Origin: Undibacterium cyanobacteriorum
GTDB taxonomy: Bacteria; Pseudomonadota; Gammaproteobacteria; Burkholderiales; Burkholderiaceae_D
Assembly: GCF_031326225.1 (NCBI RefSeq)
Contig: NZ_CP133720.1
Span: forward strand, 3,472,001-3,536,000
Length of the DNA: 64,000 bases
Reading direction: 5' to 3'
Part shown: piece after piece, positions 8,216 through 18,245 of the stretch
Layout: the number at the start of each line of letters is the position of its first letter
How positions within the stretch are numbered: the stretch's first letter is position 1
Made by a program: the position numbers and the translations under genes
The notes under the pieces: generated by a model
Database searches by the model: none
What the model saw: the letters and a program-made list of their open reading frames with translations, nothing else
Told to the model about the DNA's origin: nothing

Positions 8216-9175
8216 TTAGCGCGGCAATTTTGGTGCTGGCTCGGCAATACGCAGTCGCAAAATGCGTTCAAAGTGAGTCGGATCATGCGGTGTCAGCATT
8301 TCTGCATCACGTGGTTTGTAGTAATCGAACACGCGCGACAGCCAGAAGCGGAAAGCTGCTGCCCGCAACATCGCCTGCCACGCTTCTTGTTCATTCTCAG
8401 TGAACGGACGTACCGAATGATAGGCTTGCAACATGGCTTCGACGCGAGCCAGATCCAACACCCCAGTATCGAGATCAATACACCAGTCATTGATGGTCAC
8501 GGCCACGTCAAATAACCAAGTATCGCAACCGGCAAAATAGAAATCAAAGAATCCCGTCAACTTGTCGCCATCAAACATGACATTGTTGCGAAACAAATCG
8601 GCGTGAACCGGTCCATTTTGCAGCTGACGATACACCGCTGTTTCGGCAAACGCGCTTTGAAAGCGGATCTCTTCTTGCATTAATTGACGTTTATCTTCGT
8701 CGAGAAATTGCAATACTTTCGGTACGGTTTCTTGCCACCATGGCAGACTGCGAAGATTGGGTTGAACAATATCGAAATCGAGCCCAGCTAAATGCATACG
8801 GGCCAACATGGCGCCCACTTCAGCACAATGCACCGCTTGCGGTGCCATTTGCGAACTCCCGTGCAGCTTACTGACAATGGCAGAAGGCTTACCATGCAAG
8901 GCGACACATAAATCGCCACGATCGTTGGCGATCGGCGCTGGCACTAAAACGCCTCGATCGGCGAGGTGTCGCATCAACTTCAAATAGAACGGTAATTGTT
9001 CAAAATTGAGATTTTCAAAAATCGTTAAGACGTACTCACCTTGGTCGGTATCAATAAAAAAATTACTATTTTCAATACCGGAAGCGATGCCCCGAATCGC
9101 GTGCGCTTTGCCAAGGGGAAATTGAGGCATCCAATCTGTGAGATCTTGCAATGTTACCGAGGTGAATACAGCCAT
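8216..9175 (-). CDS. thrB: Homoserine kinase (ThrB, aminoglycoside-phosphotransferase fold)
   Basis: Phosphorylates L-homoserine with ATP to O-phosphohomoserine, the substrate of threonine synthase. This is the type found in Pseudomonas and Burkholderia, unrelated to the GHMP-kinase ThrB of enterobacteria. The 319-residue protein has the APH-fold catalytic loop HADLFRNNVMF and the metal-binding Asp in GFFDFYFAG about 20 residues later. The N-terminus MAVFTSVTLQDLTDWMPQF matches the family start. It follows the DUF2782 gene by 17 bases and is followed by the BPSS1780 gene. No thrC is in the window. Confidence 0.95.
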   Translation of the reverse strand: MAVFTSVTLQDLTDWMPQFPLGKAHAIRGIASGIENSNFFIDTDQGEYVLTIFENLNFEQLPFYLKLMRHLADRGVLVPAPIANDRGDLCVALHGKPSAIVSKLHGSSQMAPQAVHCAEVGAMLARMHLAGLDFDIVQPNLRSLPWWQETVPKVLQFLDEDKRQLMQEEIRFQSAFAETAVYRQLQNGPVHADLFRNNVMFDGDKLTGFFDFYFAGCDTWLFDVAVTINDWCIDLDTGVLDLARVEAMLQAYHSVRPFTENEQEAWQAMLRAAAFRFWLSRVFDYYKPRDAEMLTPHDPTHFERILRLRIAEPAPKLPR

Positions 9176-9192
9176 ATACTTTCAATATCTAA

Positions 9193-9738
9193 TTATTTTT
9201 TAACCGGTGCCGAGCTTGCACTGGCGGCGCTGGCCGCAGCATCAACGTTCATTTTGGCAGCCGAAGCGGAAGTTGTTGTGGCTTCTGTCGCAGGTTTGGA
9301 TGCACCCGTTTTTGAAGTCCCATTGGCATTGGAAGCGGGCGCTTTTGGCTGCCCAGCATTCGATTCTACCTCTTTCGGCGTTTTCGCGCCGCCAAATTCC
9401 ATCACCGTCCATTGTGCGGCACGATTCGCTTCCCCTTCACGCGTTCCCCTAGGCGCTTTGTTTTCTTTCACCGTGTAATTGCTGCCGCCCGAACGAACCC
9501 GTACCTCGGTCGTCTTGCCCTCTTCCTTACGCTCCATCATTTTCAAATTCTTAGGCTCAGGCTTCGCCAGCTTCAACTCAGACTCACCCGGCTCTTCCAG
9601 CTTTTCCAATGGTGGCGGAGGTGGCGGCGGAACATCCTTTTTCGATTGCGCCAGAGCGACGCTCGGCATTGCAAACAAGACCAATACTCCCACAGGAATA
9701 ACAGCGCAAAAAGAACTAAAGGCGATTGATTTTTTCAT
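9193..9738 (-). CDS. DUF2782 family secreted proline-rich protein
   Basis: A 181-residue exported protein of unknown function. A signal peptide (about residues 1-30, ending SVALAQ) is followed by a run of seven prolines and an acidic LEKLEEPGESE segment, which is the hallmark of DUF2782. The conserved part continues through a basic VRVRSGGSNYTVKEN region to the NRAAQWTVMEFG motif. The last 60 or so residues are a low-complexity Ala, Ser, Thr and Lys tail not expected in shorter family members. The gene sits 17 bases upstream of thrB, its usual place between polA and thrB in Burkholderiales. Confidence 0.85.
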   Translation of the reverse strand: MKKSIAFSSFCAVIPVGVLVLFAMPSVALAQSKKDVPPPPPPPLEKLEEPGESELKLAKPEPKNLKMMERKEEGKTTEVRVRSGGSNYTVKENKAPRGTREGEANRAAQWTVMEFGGAKTPKEVESNAGQPKAPASNANGTSKTGASKPATEATTTSASAAKMNVDAAASAASASSAPVKK

Positions 9739-10037
9739 GACATCACTTCAAAAATAAGAAATAAAAACTGGCATTTCTGCAAAAAGACGACACAACAACG
9801 CCACATGCATTAGGGCATTGTAACAAACGTAGCAGCAATTACTGAGACCTATTGCCCCACTAGAGAGCATAACTATTTTCAAGACCTTGAAATCTGCCCT
9901 AAATCAATGCCCAAGTGAATGCACTTGCTTTCGCCCAAAGCGCATTCGCCATGCTACGTTTAGCCCATAGCATTATTAATTTTTTAATATTAAAATAACA
10001 TTTATTCATACTTCACTGATAGGCTTTACAAGCACTT

Positions 10038-12815
10038 ATGCGCTTACAAACTTCAGCACTTTGCGGTTCGATCCTCGCTATTGCTTCAACATTAGCGCAG
10101 GCTAAAAATATCACTCCACTTGCTGCTGAGAATTCGGCAGCGGTTGGCGCCGAAAATATTCGAAAGATTCAATCGTTAGGCAATGTGAGTGAATACAGGC
10201 TCGACAATGGCCTCACTCTACTCTTAATCCCTGATAAGAAACAGCATTCGACTACCATCAACATGGTCTATCGAGTTGGCTCACGGTATGAGAACGAACA
10301 CAACAATGGGTTGGCACATGTCCTCGAGCATCAACTTTTTAGTGCACTTCCGACACTCCAAGATGAAAAGGATGAGACGCTTTCTGTCAATCGATTAACA
10401 AAAGAGGGAGTTAACTTCCAAGCGAACACTCATTTCGATTATACGGTTTACCAATCGAAATTTTTGGCCAGCAACAATTTGCTGGAGAAGCTGCTCAAGC
10501 TTGAAGCGTTCCGTATGCAAAGCATCAACTTTAATTCACACTCATCGGAGATTCGGTCTCAACACACAAACGAAAAAAATATTGTGCTTAACGAACTGGA
10601 TATGAAGGAGACAGAACCCTCGTTCATAGTAAGGCGAGCTCTGCATAAGAGTGCTTTTGATGATCACCAATATCGACAACTCCCGATCGGTAGCCGGGCT
10701 AGCATCGAAAATGTCGACAGCAAACAGCTGGATTCGATGTATAAAGAATTCTACCGCCCGAGTAACGCTGTTTTGATTGTCAGCGGTGCTTTTGACACCG
10801 TTGAGTGCCTCAATTGGGTTGCCACATATTTCAACAAGCTCACAAATCCCACTTCCACGATAAAAATCGAAAAGAAAGTGGAACCGCCACAAAATGGTGC
10901 CCGAACCACCGATATCGGTATCGCCAGCGAAACGAACTTAATCGGCGTAGGCTACCATGCTCCGCCCGCGACGCATTCTGATTTTATGGCGCTTCGATTA
11001 ATTGACAACGTCATTGCCAACAATCGATTCAGCCCATTCGACTTAAGAAATGAAATAGCATCTACTTCGAGCTTTCATATTGAAGCACCGATTACCAGCG
11101 CCCCCCATCTCCATTTCTTCCAGCTTCAAGGACCAAAGAACGATGCGCAAGAGCGAAAACTTCTCAGTGCAATCGAAAGTTTCTCGAAAAAGCCCTTGAC
11201 GGAACAGGAGTTGAATGGCGCCAGAAAGAGTTTAATCGAAGAATTTGAAAAAATAGAATCATCTTCAGAACAACTCGCCAGCGAATTGGCGACCTACACG
11301 GGCACCTCAGATTGGCGCCTGTTCTATCTGAACAAGAAGAGAATAAGTACCCTTACCTTGGGACAAGTGCAAACAGCGGCAACCACTTATCTGACTGGTA
11401 CGAATCGGACAATCGTGAGAACGCACTCAACCCAGCACGTAAAAACAATCGAAATACCCGATGCCCCAGCATTAGAAATCGAATATCAGCAGCTGCAAGA
11501 TCAAGCTGCAAAGGAGTTCAGGCACGCTGACAGTGAAACATGGGAAACATTAAATCAGAAAATTCTGTCATTCGAGTTATCGAATGGCATCCGCATTTCC
11601 TTGTTGCCAGTTTCTAGGCCGAATCATGGGATCCAAATTGCGACACGACTCAACTTTGGCACAGAAGAAAGCCTGCGCAACCAACAGAATCACGCGGCCT
11701 GCGCGGGATGCTATTTCCCAAACTTTAGCATCATCAATAAAAAGAAATACCATTCACAAGTCCCGGAATATTCAATGTCAAAAACAGTCGATGAAACTCA
11801 TTTCTATTTCGCCATGGAGACTTTAGGTCAAGTGGAAGATCAGCAACATCTCCTCGATTTATGGTCCGCTTACGTGAGGGCTCCACTGATTGACTCGCAA
11901 GCAATTGAGCTCAACAAGCGAACCCGCCAAAATCAAATCGTAAAGGATGTGAGCAATCCACAATGGGTCGCTGTTAATGAGGCAGAACGGTACTTCGACC
12001 CGACCGGAAAATCCAGTATTCGCCACGTTAGTAGCTCTGGGGCGATGATCGAGGGCTTAAAAAACGCTACATACGCCAACGCTTTAGCTTTCCATCGAAA
12101 GTTCTTTGGCCCCCAAAATGCCAACATTGTTATCGTCGGTGAATTCGATGCAGACAAAATGAAGCAACAGATAACAGAGTTGTTAGAGGACTGGAAGCCT
12201 GCTCACAGATTTGAAAGAATTCCGTATCAACTAAAGTCTGTAACTCCAACGGAAAAAGAGATTCTTGTTCCAAATAGTTCCAACAGTTTCATCCTTGGCT
12301 ATCTACCCTTGTCGATCAATGATGAAGCCAATGAATTTCCCAGTCTATTGATCGCCAACTGGATCTTTGGCGGTGAAGGACTACAGAATCGCCTCGCTTT
12401 AAAAATAAGGCATCATGAGGGCTTAAGCTACTCAATTGGCTCAATACTCGATGTCAAAGCAATCGATAAGGCAAGTCGATGGTTAATCTACGCCAACTTC
12501 GCACCGCAAAATAGAAGGCTCATCAAACAACTCATTAAGGAGGAGCTCGACACTTTTCTTCGTGAGGGCGTCAGTGCAGACGAGCTTGAAGCTGCCAAGA
12601 AAAATATTTTGGCTGAGTTCAAAAAGCGTGAGTTAGAACAACACGACTTAATCAACAGACTTCTAGATCATAGGCGTGCAAACCGAGACTTCGCCTATGA
12701 GATCAAGCTCGTCCAAAGGATTCAAGAATTGGATGTGGAAACTGTGAATCGCCACCTAAGACAATTGATCATCCCAAACGACGTCTCTTACTTCAGTGCA
12801 GGCGACTTTAGATAA
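10038..12815 (+). CDS. M16 family zinc metallopeptidase, secreted, two-domain
   Basis: A 925-residue insulinase/pitrilysin-family peptidase. A signal peptide (about residues 1-22, ending LAQA) suggests a periplasmic location. The inverted zinc motif HxxEH is clear at residues 94-98 (HVLEH), with Glu186 in the NELDMKE segment as likely third zinc ligand. The C-terminal half (from about residue 500) repeats the M16 fold, including a GLSYSIGS stretch, but has no HxxEH, as expected when one half is catalytic and the other structural. It lies alone on the plus strand between DUF2782 and the LOG gene, where close relatives usually have thrB and polA side by side. By eye it is more AT-rich than polA, and an AT-rich stretch precedes it, which suggests a later insertion. 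The substrate is unknown. Confidence 0.88.
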   Translation: MRLQTSALCGSILAIASTLAQAKNITPLAAENSAAVGAENIRKIQSLGNVSEYRLDNGLTLLLIPDKKQHSTTINMVYRVGSRYENEHNNGLAHVLEHQLFSALPTLQDEKDETLSVNRLTKEGVNFQANTHFDYTVYQSKFLASNNLLEKLLKLEAFRMQSINFNSHSSEIRSQHTNEKNIVLNELDMKETEPSFIVRRALHKSAFDDHQYRQLPIGSRASIENVDSKQLDSMYKEFYRPSNAVLIVSGAFDTVECLNWVATYFNKLTNPTSTIKIEKKVEPPQNGARTTDIGIASETNLIGVGYHAPPATHSDFMALRLIDNVIANNRFSPFDLRNEIASTSSFHIEAPITSAPHLHFFQLQGPKNDAQERKLLSAIESFSKKPLTEQELNGARKSLIEEFEKIESSSEQLASELATYTGTSDWRLFYLNKKRISTLTLGQVQTAATTYLTGTNRTIVRTHSTQHVKTIEIPDAPALEIEYQQLQDQAAKEFRHADSETWETLNQKILSFELSNGIRISLLPVSRPNHGIQIATRLNFGTEESLRNQQNHAACAGCYFPNFSIINKKKYHSQVPEYSMSKTVDETHFYFAMETLGQVEDQQHLLDLWSAYVRAPLIDSQAIELNKRTRQNQIVKDVSNPQWVAVNEAERYFDPTGKSSIRHVSSSGAMIEGLKNATYANALAFHRKFFGPQNANIVIVGEFDADKMKQQITELLEDWKPAHRFERIPYQLKSVTPTEKEILVPNSSNSFILGYLPLSINDEANEFPSLLIANWIFGGEGLQNRLALKIRHHEGLSYSIGSILDVKAIDKASRWLIYANFAPQNRRLIKQLIKEELDTFLREGVSADELEAAKKNILAEFKKRELEQHDLINRLLDHRRANRDFAYEIKLVQRIQELDVETVNRHLRQLIIPNDVSYFSAGDFR

Positions 12816-12863
12816 ATTTGGCACACGCCCTACCGCACGGCTTAAGTCCCAACTGACATGCAA

Positions 12864-13601
12864 TTACAAATACAACATCCGCTGTCTTTCCTCGTCGGAC
12901 GGCTCGATATCATGCGCTTCATAGTAGGCAAAAATCGCATCAACGATATTGGCCGGTTCGTCGATGAGTTGCACGAGATTGAGGTCTTTTTCCTCGATCA
13001 GGCCCTCATTTGCCAACTGTTGCTTAATCCAATCTAGGAAACCTTGCCAGAAATTCTTGCCGACCAAGATCACCGGAATACGTTTAGTTTTCCCAGTTTG
13101 CATCAAGGTTAAGACTTCCATCAACTCATCCAAGGTGCCGAAGCCGCCGGGGAAAATAATGTATGCGTCGGCATATTTAACGAAGGACACCTTACGTGCA
13201 AAAAAGTGACGAAAATTGAGAGAGACATTCTGCCAAGGATTGGTTTTCTGCTCGTGTGGTAATTCGATATTCAAGCCCACTGATGCTGATTGGCCTTCAA
13301 ATGCGCCCTTGTTGGCAGCCTCCATAATCCCTGGGCCACCACCAGAAATCACTGCAAAACCCTCGTCAGATAAGCGTTTAGCGACATCGACGCAAGTCTG
13401 ATAATACGGATTTTCCGGTTTCAAACGTGCTGATCCAAAGATGGTCACCGCGGGGCCAATTGCCGACAAGCGTTCGGTGGATTCGATAAACTCTGCCATA
13501 ATCGTGAACATATGCCATGATTCACGCGCTTTGAGGGCAGTCGCCTTGTCTTTGTCGGTGATCTGACGCAATTTCAGAATTCGTTTTCCGGTGTCATTCA
13601 T
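12864..13601 (-). CDS. LOG family protein (TIGR00730 type nucleotide 5'-monophosphate nucleosidase)
   Basis: LOG-family enzymes cleave the N-glycosidic bond of nucleoside monophosphates; the plant members release active cytokinin, and the bacterial ones are often general AMP or pyrimidine nucleosidases. The 245-residue protein has the diagnostic PGGFGTLDELMEVLTLMQ motif and an upstream SGGGPGIMEAANKGA, both part of the nucleotide-binding site. The gene starts 13 bases from polA, which runs the other way, so the two promoters must overlap the other gene's start. That pairing is common in Burkholderiales. The true substrate cannot be read from sequence. Confidence 0.9.
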   Translation of the reverse strand: MNDTGKRILKLRQITDKDKATALKARESWHMFTIMAEFIESTERLSAIGPAVTIFGSARLKPENPYYQTCVDVAKRLSDEGFAVISGGGPGIMEAANKGAFEGQSASVGLNIELPHEQKTNPWQNVSLNFRHFFARKVSFVKYADAYIIFPGGFGTLDELMEVLTLMQTGKTKRIPVILVGKNFWQGFLDWIKQQLANEGLIEEKDLNLVQLIDEPANIVDAIFAYYEAHDIEPSDEERQRMLYL

Positions 13602-13614
13602 TTCCAGATTCCTT

Positions 13615-16428
13615 ATGCAAAAAACTCTTTTACTCGTCGACGGTTCCAGCTATCTCTACCGTGCTTTCCACGCTATGCCCGATTTACGCAATGCGCGCGG
13701 CGAACCGACGGGTGCTATCTATGGCATGATCAATATGCTACGTCGTTTGCGCGCCGATTTCCCTGCCGCGTATATGGCGTGCGTCTTCGATGCCAAAGGC
13801 AAAACTTTCCGTGACGATCTCTACCCCGAATATAAAGCACAACGCGCGCCGATGCCAGATGATTTGCGCTTGCAGATTGAGCCTATTCATCAAGCAGTCG
13901 CAGCCATGGGTTGGCCGATTCTCATGGTCGAAGGCGTCGAAGCTGATGATGTGATCGGTACCCTCGCGGTCGAAGCCACGCAGTTGGGGATGCAAACTAT
14001 CATTTCAACCGGTGATAAAGATTTAGCGCAGCTGGTGAATGCCAATGTCACACTGATCAACACCATGAGCAATGAAAAGCTCGACGAAGCCGGTGTGCTT
14101 GCGAAGTTCGGTGTGCCGCCGAATCGCATTATCGATTATCTGACTCTGATCGGCGACACCGTCGACAACGTACCTGGCGTCAGCAAGTGTGGTCCGAAAA
14201 CCGCGGTCAAGTGGTTGACGGAATACGATAGTCTCGATGGAGTTATCGCCAACGCTGACAAAATCAAAGGCGTGGTCGGTGACAATCTGCGCGCTGCCCT
14301 CGATTGGCTGCCCCAAGGTCGAGTGCTGATCACGGTTAAGACCGACTGCGACTTATCCGGCCATCACATTTCCATCAATGAATCCTTGGTCGGCAAAGAC
14401 GAAAGCAAAGAGGACATGCTTGCCTTCTTCTCGCGCTATGGCTTCAAGACTTGGTTACGTGAACTGAGCGCCGATCCCACGGCGGGCGCCACACCAATCA
14501 ACAAAGCAAGCAGCACACCAGCGCAAGGCGGCTTATTTGGCGACGACGATAGCGGTTCCAATGCATCACCAGCAGCACAAGCAGCGCAAAGCCATACACC
14601 CGAAATCCCAGCTGCGCCAGCAGTCACGCACTACGAAACCATTCTCAGCGAAGCGCAACTCGACGCTTGGCTCAACAAAATTCAAGCAGCAAGTTTGACG
14701 GCTGTCGATACCGAGACGACCTCGCTCGATCCGATGCTGGCGCAGATGGTCGGCATCTCCTTGTGCTGCGAAGCGGGGATTGCCGCCTACATTCCAATGG
14801 CACACCATTATCCCGGCGCACCAGAGCAATTGTCGCGTGAACTCGTGCTCGGCAAACTCAAAGCATGGCTGGAAGACGAGAGCAAAGCAAAGGTCGGACA
14901 AAATCTCAAATACGATGCGCATGTATTCGCCAATCACGGAGTTCGACTAGCCGGCATCGTCCACGACACACTGCTGCAATCCTACGTCTTCGAATCTCAT
15001 AAATCGCACGATATGGATAGCTTGGCTTTACGCCACTTGGCACGCAAAACCATTAGCTATGAAGAAGTTTGCGGTAAAGGTGCTTCACAAATCGGCTTTG
15101 ATCAAGTCGATATCGAACGTGCGACCGCCTATGCAGCGGAAGACGCCGACATCACTTTGCAACTCCATCACGCCATGTGGCCACAAGTTGAACACGATGC
15201 CAAACTCCGCTTCATCTACGACAAGATTGAAGTGCCAACTTCAATCGTCTTGCAAAAGATTGAACGCAATGGTGTCTTGATCGATCGTGAGCGCTTGGCA
15301 ACGCAATCGAACGAGATTGGCAATCGCCTACTTGAACTTGAACAAAAAGCGTACGAGCTGGCAGAACAACCTTTCAATCTGAATTCACCAAAACAATTAG
15401 GTGAAATTTTCTTTGGCAAACTCGGACTGCCGGTGGTGAAGAAAACACCCTCGGGCGCGCCTTCAACGGATGAAGAAGTCTTACAAAAACTCGCCGAAGA
15501 TTATCCTTTACCGAAAGTCATTCTTGAATATCGCGGTCTTGCGAAACTAAAGTCGACCTACACCGATAAATTACCGAAGATGGTCAATCCCAATTCAGGT
15601 CGGGTGCACACCAATTACGCGCAAGCCGTGGCCGTGACAGGTCGCTTGGCATCGAATGATCCCAACTTACAAAACATCCCCGTGCGCACTGCCGAAGGTC
15701 GTCGCATTCGTGAAGCCTTTGTTGCCGCGCCCGGCAATGTGATCATGTCGGCCGATTATTCGCAAATCGAATTGCGCATCATGGCGCATATCTCCGGTGA
15801 TGCAAGCCTGCTCAAAGCCTTTGCTGATGGCGAGGACGTGCATCGTGCCACCGCCGCAGAAATTTTTGGTATTGGGCTCGATGAAGTCACTAGTGAACAG
15901 CGTCGTTACGCCAAAGTGATTAACTTTGGTTTGATCTACGGCATGAGCGCTTTTGGTTTAGCGGGCAACCTCGGCATCGAACGCAGCGCTGCGCAAAGTT
16001 ACATCGACAAATATTTCCAACGCTACCCCGGTGTCGCGCAATACATGGCAGACACTCGCACGCAAGCCAAAGCGCACGGCTATGTCGAAACCGTCTTCGG
16101 ACGGCGCTTGTGGCTACCAGAAATCAATAGCCCTAACGGCCCTCGCCGCCAAGGTGCGGAACGCGCCGCGATTAATGCGCCTATGCAAGGCACTGCTGCC
16201 GATCTCATTAAACTAGCGATGATCGCGGTCCAAAATTGGTTAGAAACGGATCAATTGAAGTCCAAAATGATCATGCAAGTCCACGATGAACTGGTGCTGG
16301 AAGTGGTGGCCGAAGAAGTCGAGCTCGTCAAACAAAAATTGCCCGCATTGATGGCCAGCGTGGCGCAATTAGATGTGCCCTTATTGGCCGAAGTGGGCAT
16401 GGGTGCTAATTGGGAAGAGGCGCATTAA
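13615..16428 (+). CDS. polA: DNA polymerase I
   Basis: A full-length 937-residue polymerase for Okazaki fragment maturation and repair. Three domains can be seen: the 5'-3' exonuclease (residues 1 to about 300, starting LLVDGSSYLYRAFHAM), a 3'-5' proofreading domain with an intact DxE motif in VDTETTSLD, and the polymerase domain with the family A motifs MSADYSQIELR, RRYAKVINFGLIYGM and QVHDELVLEV. A linker rich in Ala, Ser and Gln (about residues 290-335) joins the first two. I chose the ATG at 13615, which gives MQKTLLLVDGSS as in relatives, over a GTG eight codons upstream that would overlap the divergent LOG gene. No strong ribosome site precedes it. Confidence 0.97.
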   Translation: MQKTLLLVDGSSYLYRAFHAMPDLRNARGEPTGAIYGMINMLRRLRADFPAAYMACVFDAKGKTFRDDLYPEYKAQRAPMPDDLRLQIEPIHQAVAAMGWPILMVEGVEADDVIGTLAVEATQLGMQTIISTGDKDLAQLVNANVTLINTMSNEKLDEAGVLAKFGVPPNRIIDYLTLIGDTVDNVPGVSKCGPKTAVKWLTEYDSLDGVIANADKIKGVVGDNLRAALDWLPQGRVLITVKTDCDLSGHHISINESLVGKDESKEDMLAFFSRYGFKTWLRELSADPTAGATPINKASSTPAQGGLFGDDDSGSNASPAAQAAQSHTPEIPAAPAVTHYETILSEAQLDAWLNKIQAASLTAVDTETTSLDPMLAQMVGISLCCEAGIAAYIPMAHHYPGAPEQLSRELVLGKLKAWLEDESKAKVGQNLKYDAHVFANHGVRLAGIVHDTLLQSYVFESHKSHDMDSLALRHLARKTISYEEVCGKGASQIGFDQVDIERATAYAAEDADITLQLHHAMWPQVEHDAKLRFIYDKIEVPTSIVLQKIERNGVLIDRERLATQSNEIGNRLLELEQKAYELAEQPFNLNSPKQLGEIFFGKLGLPVVKKTPSGAPSTDEEVLQKLAEDYPLPKVILEYRGLAKLKSTYTDKLPKMVNPNSGRVHTNYAQAVAVTGRLASNDPNLQNIPVRTAEGRRIREAFVAAPGNVIMSADYSQIELRIMAHISGDASLLKAFADGEDVHRATAAEIFGIGLDEVTSEQRRYAKVINFGLIYGMSAFGLAGNLGIERSAAQSYIDKYFQRYPGVAQYMADTRTQAKAHGYVETVFGRRLWLPEINSPNGPRRQGAERAAINAPMQGTAADLIKLAMIAVQNWLETDQLKSKMIMQVHDELVLEVVAEEVELVKQKLPALMASVAQLDVPLLAEVGMGANWEEAH

Positions 16429-16464
16429 ACCGTCCACAAAAACGACTAAAACACATCATCGAAC

Positions 16465-16953
16465 ATGAACAAATCTAGCTACTTCATCATTATCGGCATC
16501 GGTATCATATTGCTAGGCCTATACCAGAATTATGACACTCGCTCATTTAAAAAATATGGCGTGATGGCGAATGCCTTCCCTCATGGACAAACCTATGACC
16601 ACGTCAAAGTTAGACGCGGGGGAAAAGCCGGCACTATCGAAAAGGAATATAACGATGTCCGACTTGAGTTCAAAACCCAAGAGGGAGAACGCGTTATCGT
16701 CAAAAAAGACATTACTGACGCGATGCTAACAGAGCTTGAAAGAAAGGGCAGCTTACCAATTAGATACCTTTCGACCAATCCCAACCGAACGCGCCTTTCA
16801 AATGCCAATATCGATGATGGAATTGGCTTGATGTTATTTGGAGGAGCGATTTTTGGTTTCGGTTTTATATGGCGATTGATTGCCAATTTCTTGACACAAC
16901 CTTCAAACGCAAGAAGAACAAACAAACATCTTCGAAAAACTATGCGTAGCTAA
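16465..16953 (+). CDS. Small membrane protein, DUF3592-like
   Basis: A 162-residue protein with one hydrophobic segment at the N-terminus (about 6-20) and another near residues 118-140, and a hydrophilic beta-rich middle with VRLEFKTQEGERVIVKKDI. This plan, with the middle ending in LPIRYLSTNPNRTRL, resembles the DUF3592 group, whose function is unknown. It starts 36 bases after polA and could share its transcript, but its codon use is more AT-rich. The family call is tentative. Confidence 0.6.
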   Translation: MNKSSYFIIIGIGIILLGLYQNYDTRSFKKYGVMANAFPHGQTYDHVKVRRGGKAGTIEKEYNDVRLEFKTQEGERVIVKKDITDAMLTELERKGSLPIRYLSTNPNRTRLSNANIDDGIGLMLFGGAIFGFGFIWRLIANFLTQPSNARRTNKHLRKTMRS

Positions 16954-17090
16954 GAGGAACGAGGCGCTTTGAGCTGAAACCTTTTTCATCAGTTGTCGAC
17001 AGTGAGAAAAGTCGCTTGCGTCCCGTGAAACTCATTCGCCGATCAATTTCGCCTCGAAACACATACCAATCATAGAAAGAACGGAAATTC

Positions 17091-18017
17091 ATGCGGTTGG
17101 GAAGAGGTCAATACAATCATTGGTGGCGACATCTCGGCGAACAAGTTCTCGATATCGTTCTATGTAAGGGCTATGTTGCGAAACTAAGTTATCAGTTGGG
17201 CGGACATGGCAAACTGGGGGTGACGCACTATACCCAATCAGTTCACTCCTCGCCGCGCGACGATGTTGACCTACACTCCAGCAATCAAATCGATAGAATT
17301 AGAAATTCTACTTCGACTAATTGCCTCCGAATTGCTTTTCTGAGCGACTTCCATGCAGGACCTACCACCTGCCCAAAGATCTTCGAAGAAACTTTCAATA
17401 TCCTAAAGTACTACGATATTTCACTACTGCTACTCGGTGGCGACTTTATCTCGTTTAAAGCAGAGTACATGAACGTTCTGACGCCACTACTTGACCGTTG
17501 TCGGCCGCCTTTTGGGAAGTTTGCCGTCTTCGGCAACCATGATCTTTGGTCTAAGCATCGTGATTTAGAATCCGAGCTTCGCAATGCCAAGGTCGAACTT
17601 CTAATCAACCGAGAAATCACACTCGCACCTCCGTTTGATTCGATCAGTATTTACGGGATTGACGATCCTTGGACTGGTGCGCCAGATTTTAGTCATGCGT
17701 TTAATGCTGCCAAAGGCATAAAGTTAGTACTCAGTCATTCCCCAGATTTTCTTCACTTTGCCAAGAATAAACAATTCGACCTCGCGTTTTGCGGCCATAC
17801 CCATGGTGGGCAAGTTGCAAACTCGAGCGGAAGGCCCTGGGCGCAAACCCACGGCAACTACTCTCGACTTTACCTCCACGGTGATTTTGAGATACCCAAG
17901 CAAGGTCGCTTGCTAGTGAGTAGAGGCATCGGATGCGGCAATATCCCAATTCGCTTAAATGCGAACCCTGAGATCATCATTTGCGACCTCATTTTGAGTA
18001 GTCCAATGTTGGAATAA
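17091..18017 (+). CDS. Calcineurin-like metallophosphoesterase, YaeI/YkuE type
   Basis: A 308-residue predicted phosphohydrolase with the full set of metal-binding motifs: SDFH at 85-88, GGD at 116-118, GNHD at 148-151, a later LSHSPD and the final GHTHGGQ. This order and the terminal GHTHGGQ are typical of the YaeI/YkuE branch, which act on UDP-sugars or lipid-linked substrates. No transmembrane segment is obvious; the first 80 residues are not part of the domain and are poorly conserved in look. An ACGGA ribosome site precedes the ATG. It follows the DUF3592-like gene by 137 bases, and both look more AT-rich than polA. The substrate is unknown. Confidence 0.85.
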   Translation: MRLGRGQYNHWWRHLGEQVLDIVLCKGYVAKLSYQLGGHGKLGVTHYTQSVHSSPRDDVDLHSSNQIDRIRNSTSTNCLRIAFLSDFHAGPTTCPKIFEETFNILKYYDISLLLLGGDFISFKAEYMNVLTPLLDRCRPPFGKFAVFGNHDLWSKHRDLESELRNAKVELLINREITLAPPFDSISIYGIDDPWTGAPDFSHAFNAAKGIKLVLSHSPDFLHFAKNKQFDLAFCGHTHGGQVANSSGRPWAQTHGNYSRLYLHGDFEIPKQGRLLVSRGIGCGNIPIRLNANPEIIICDLILSSPMLE

Positions 18018-18245
18018 TTCTTTTCTACAAGCAATCCGAACACCATCAATAAAGTTATATCGACATTATTCGATTCAAACAAAACATAAAAGAACTCGTC
18101 TTCCTAGAGTTTGTTGCAAAGATCAAACTAGAACCTCATTTTGATGGATCATCGTAGTTGAGCGGCGTATATTGCCTGCACCGCCGTCGCTTTCGTAATG
18201 CGGTTGCACAGTGAAAAAATCAACAAACACCCCAAAGGAAAACGT

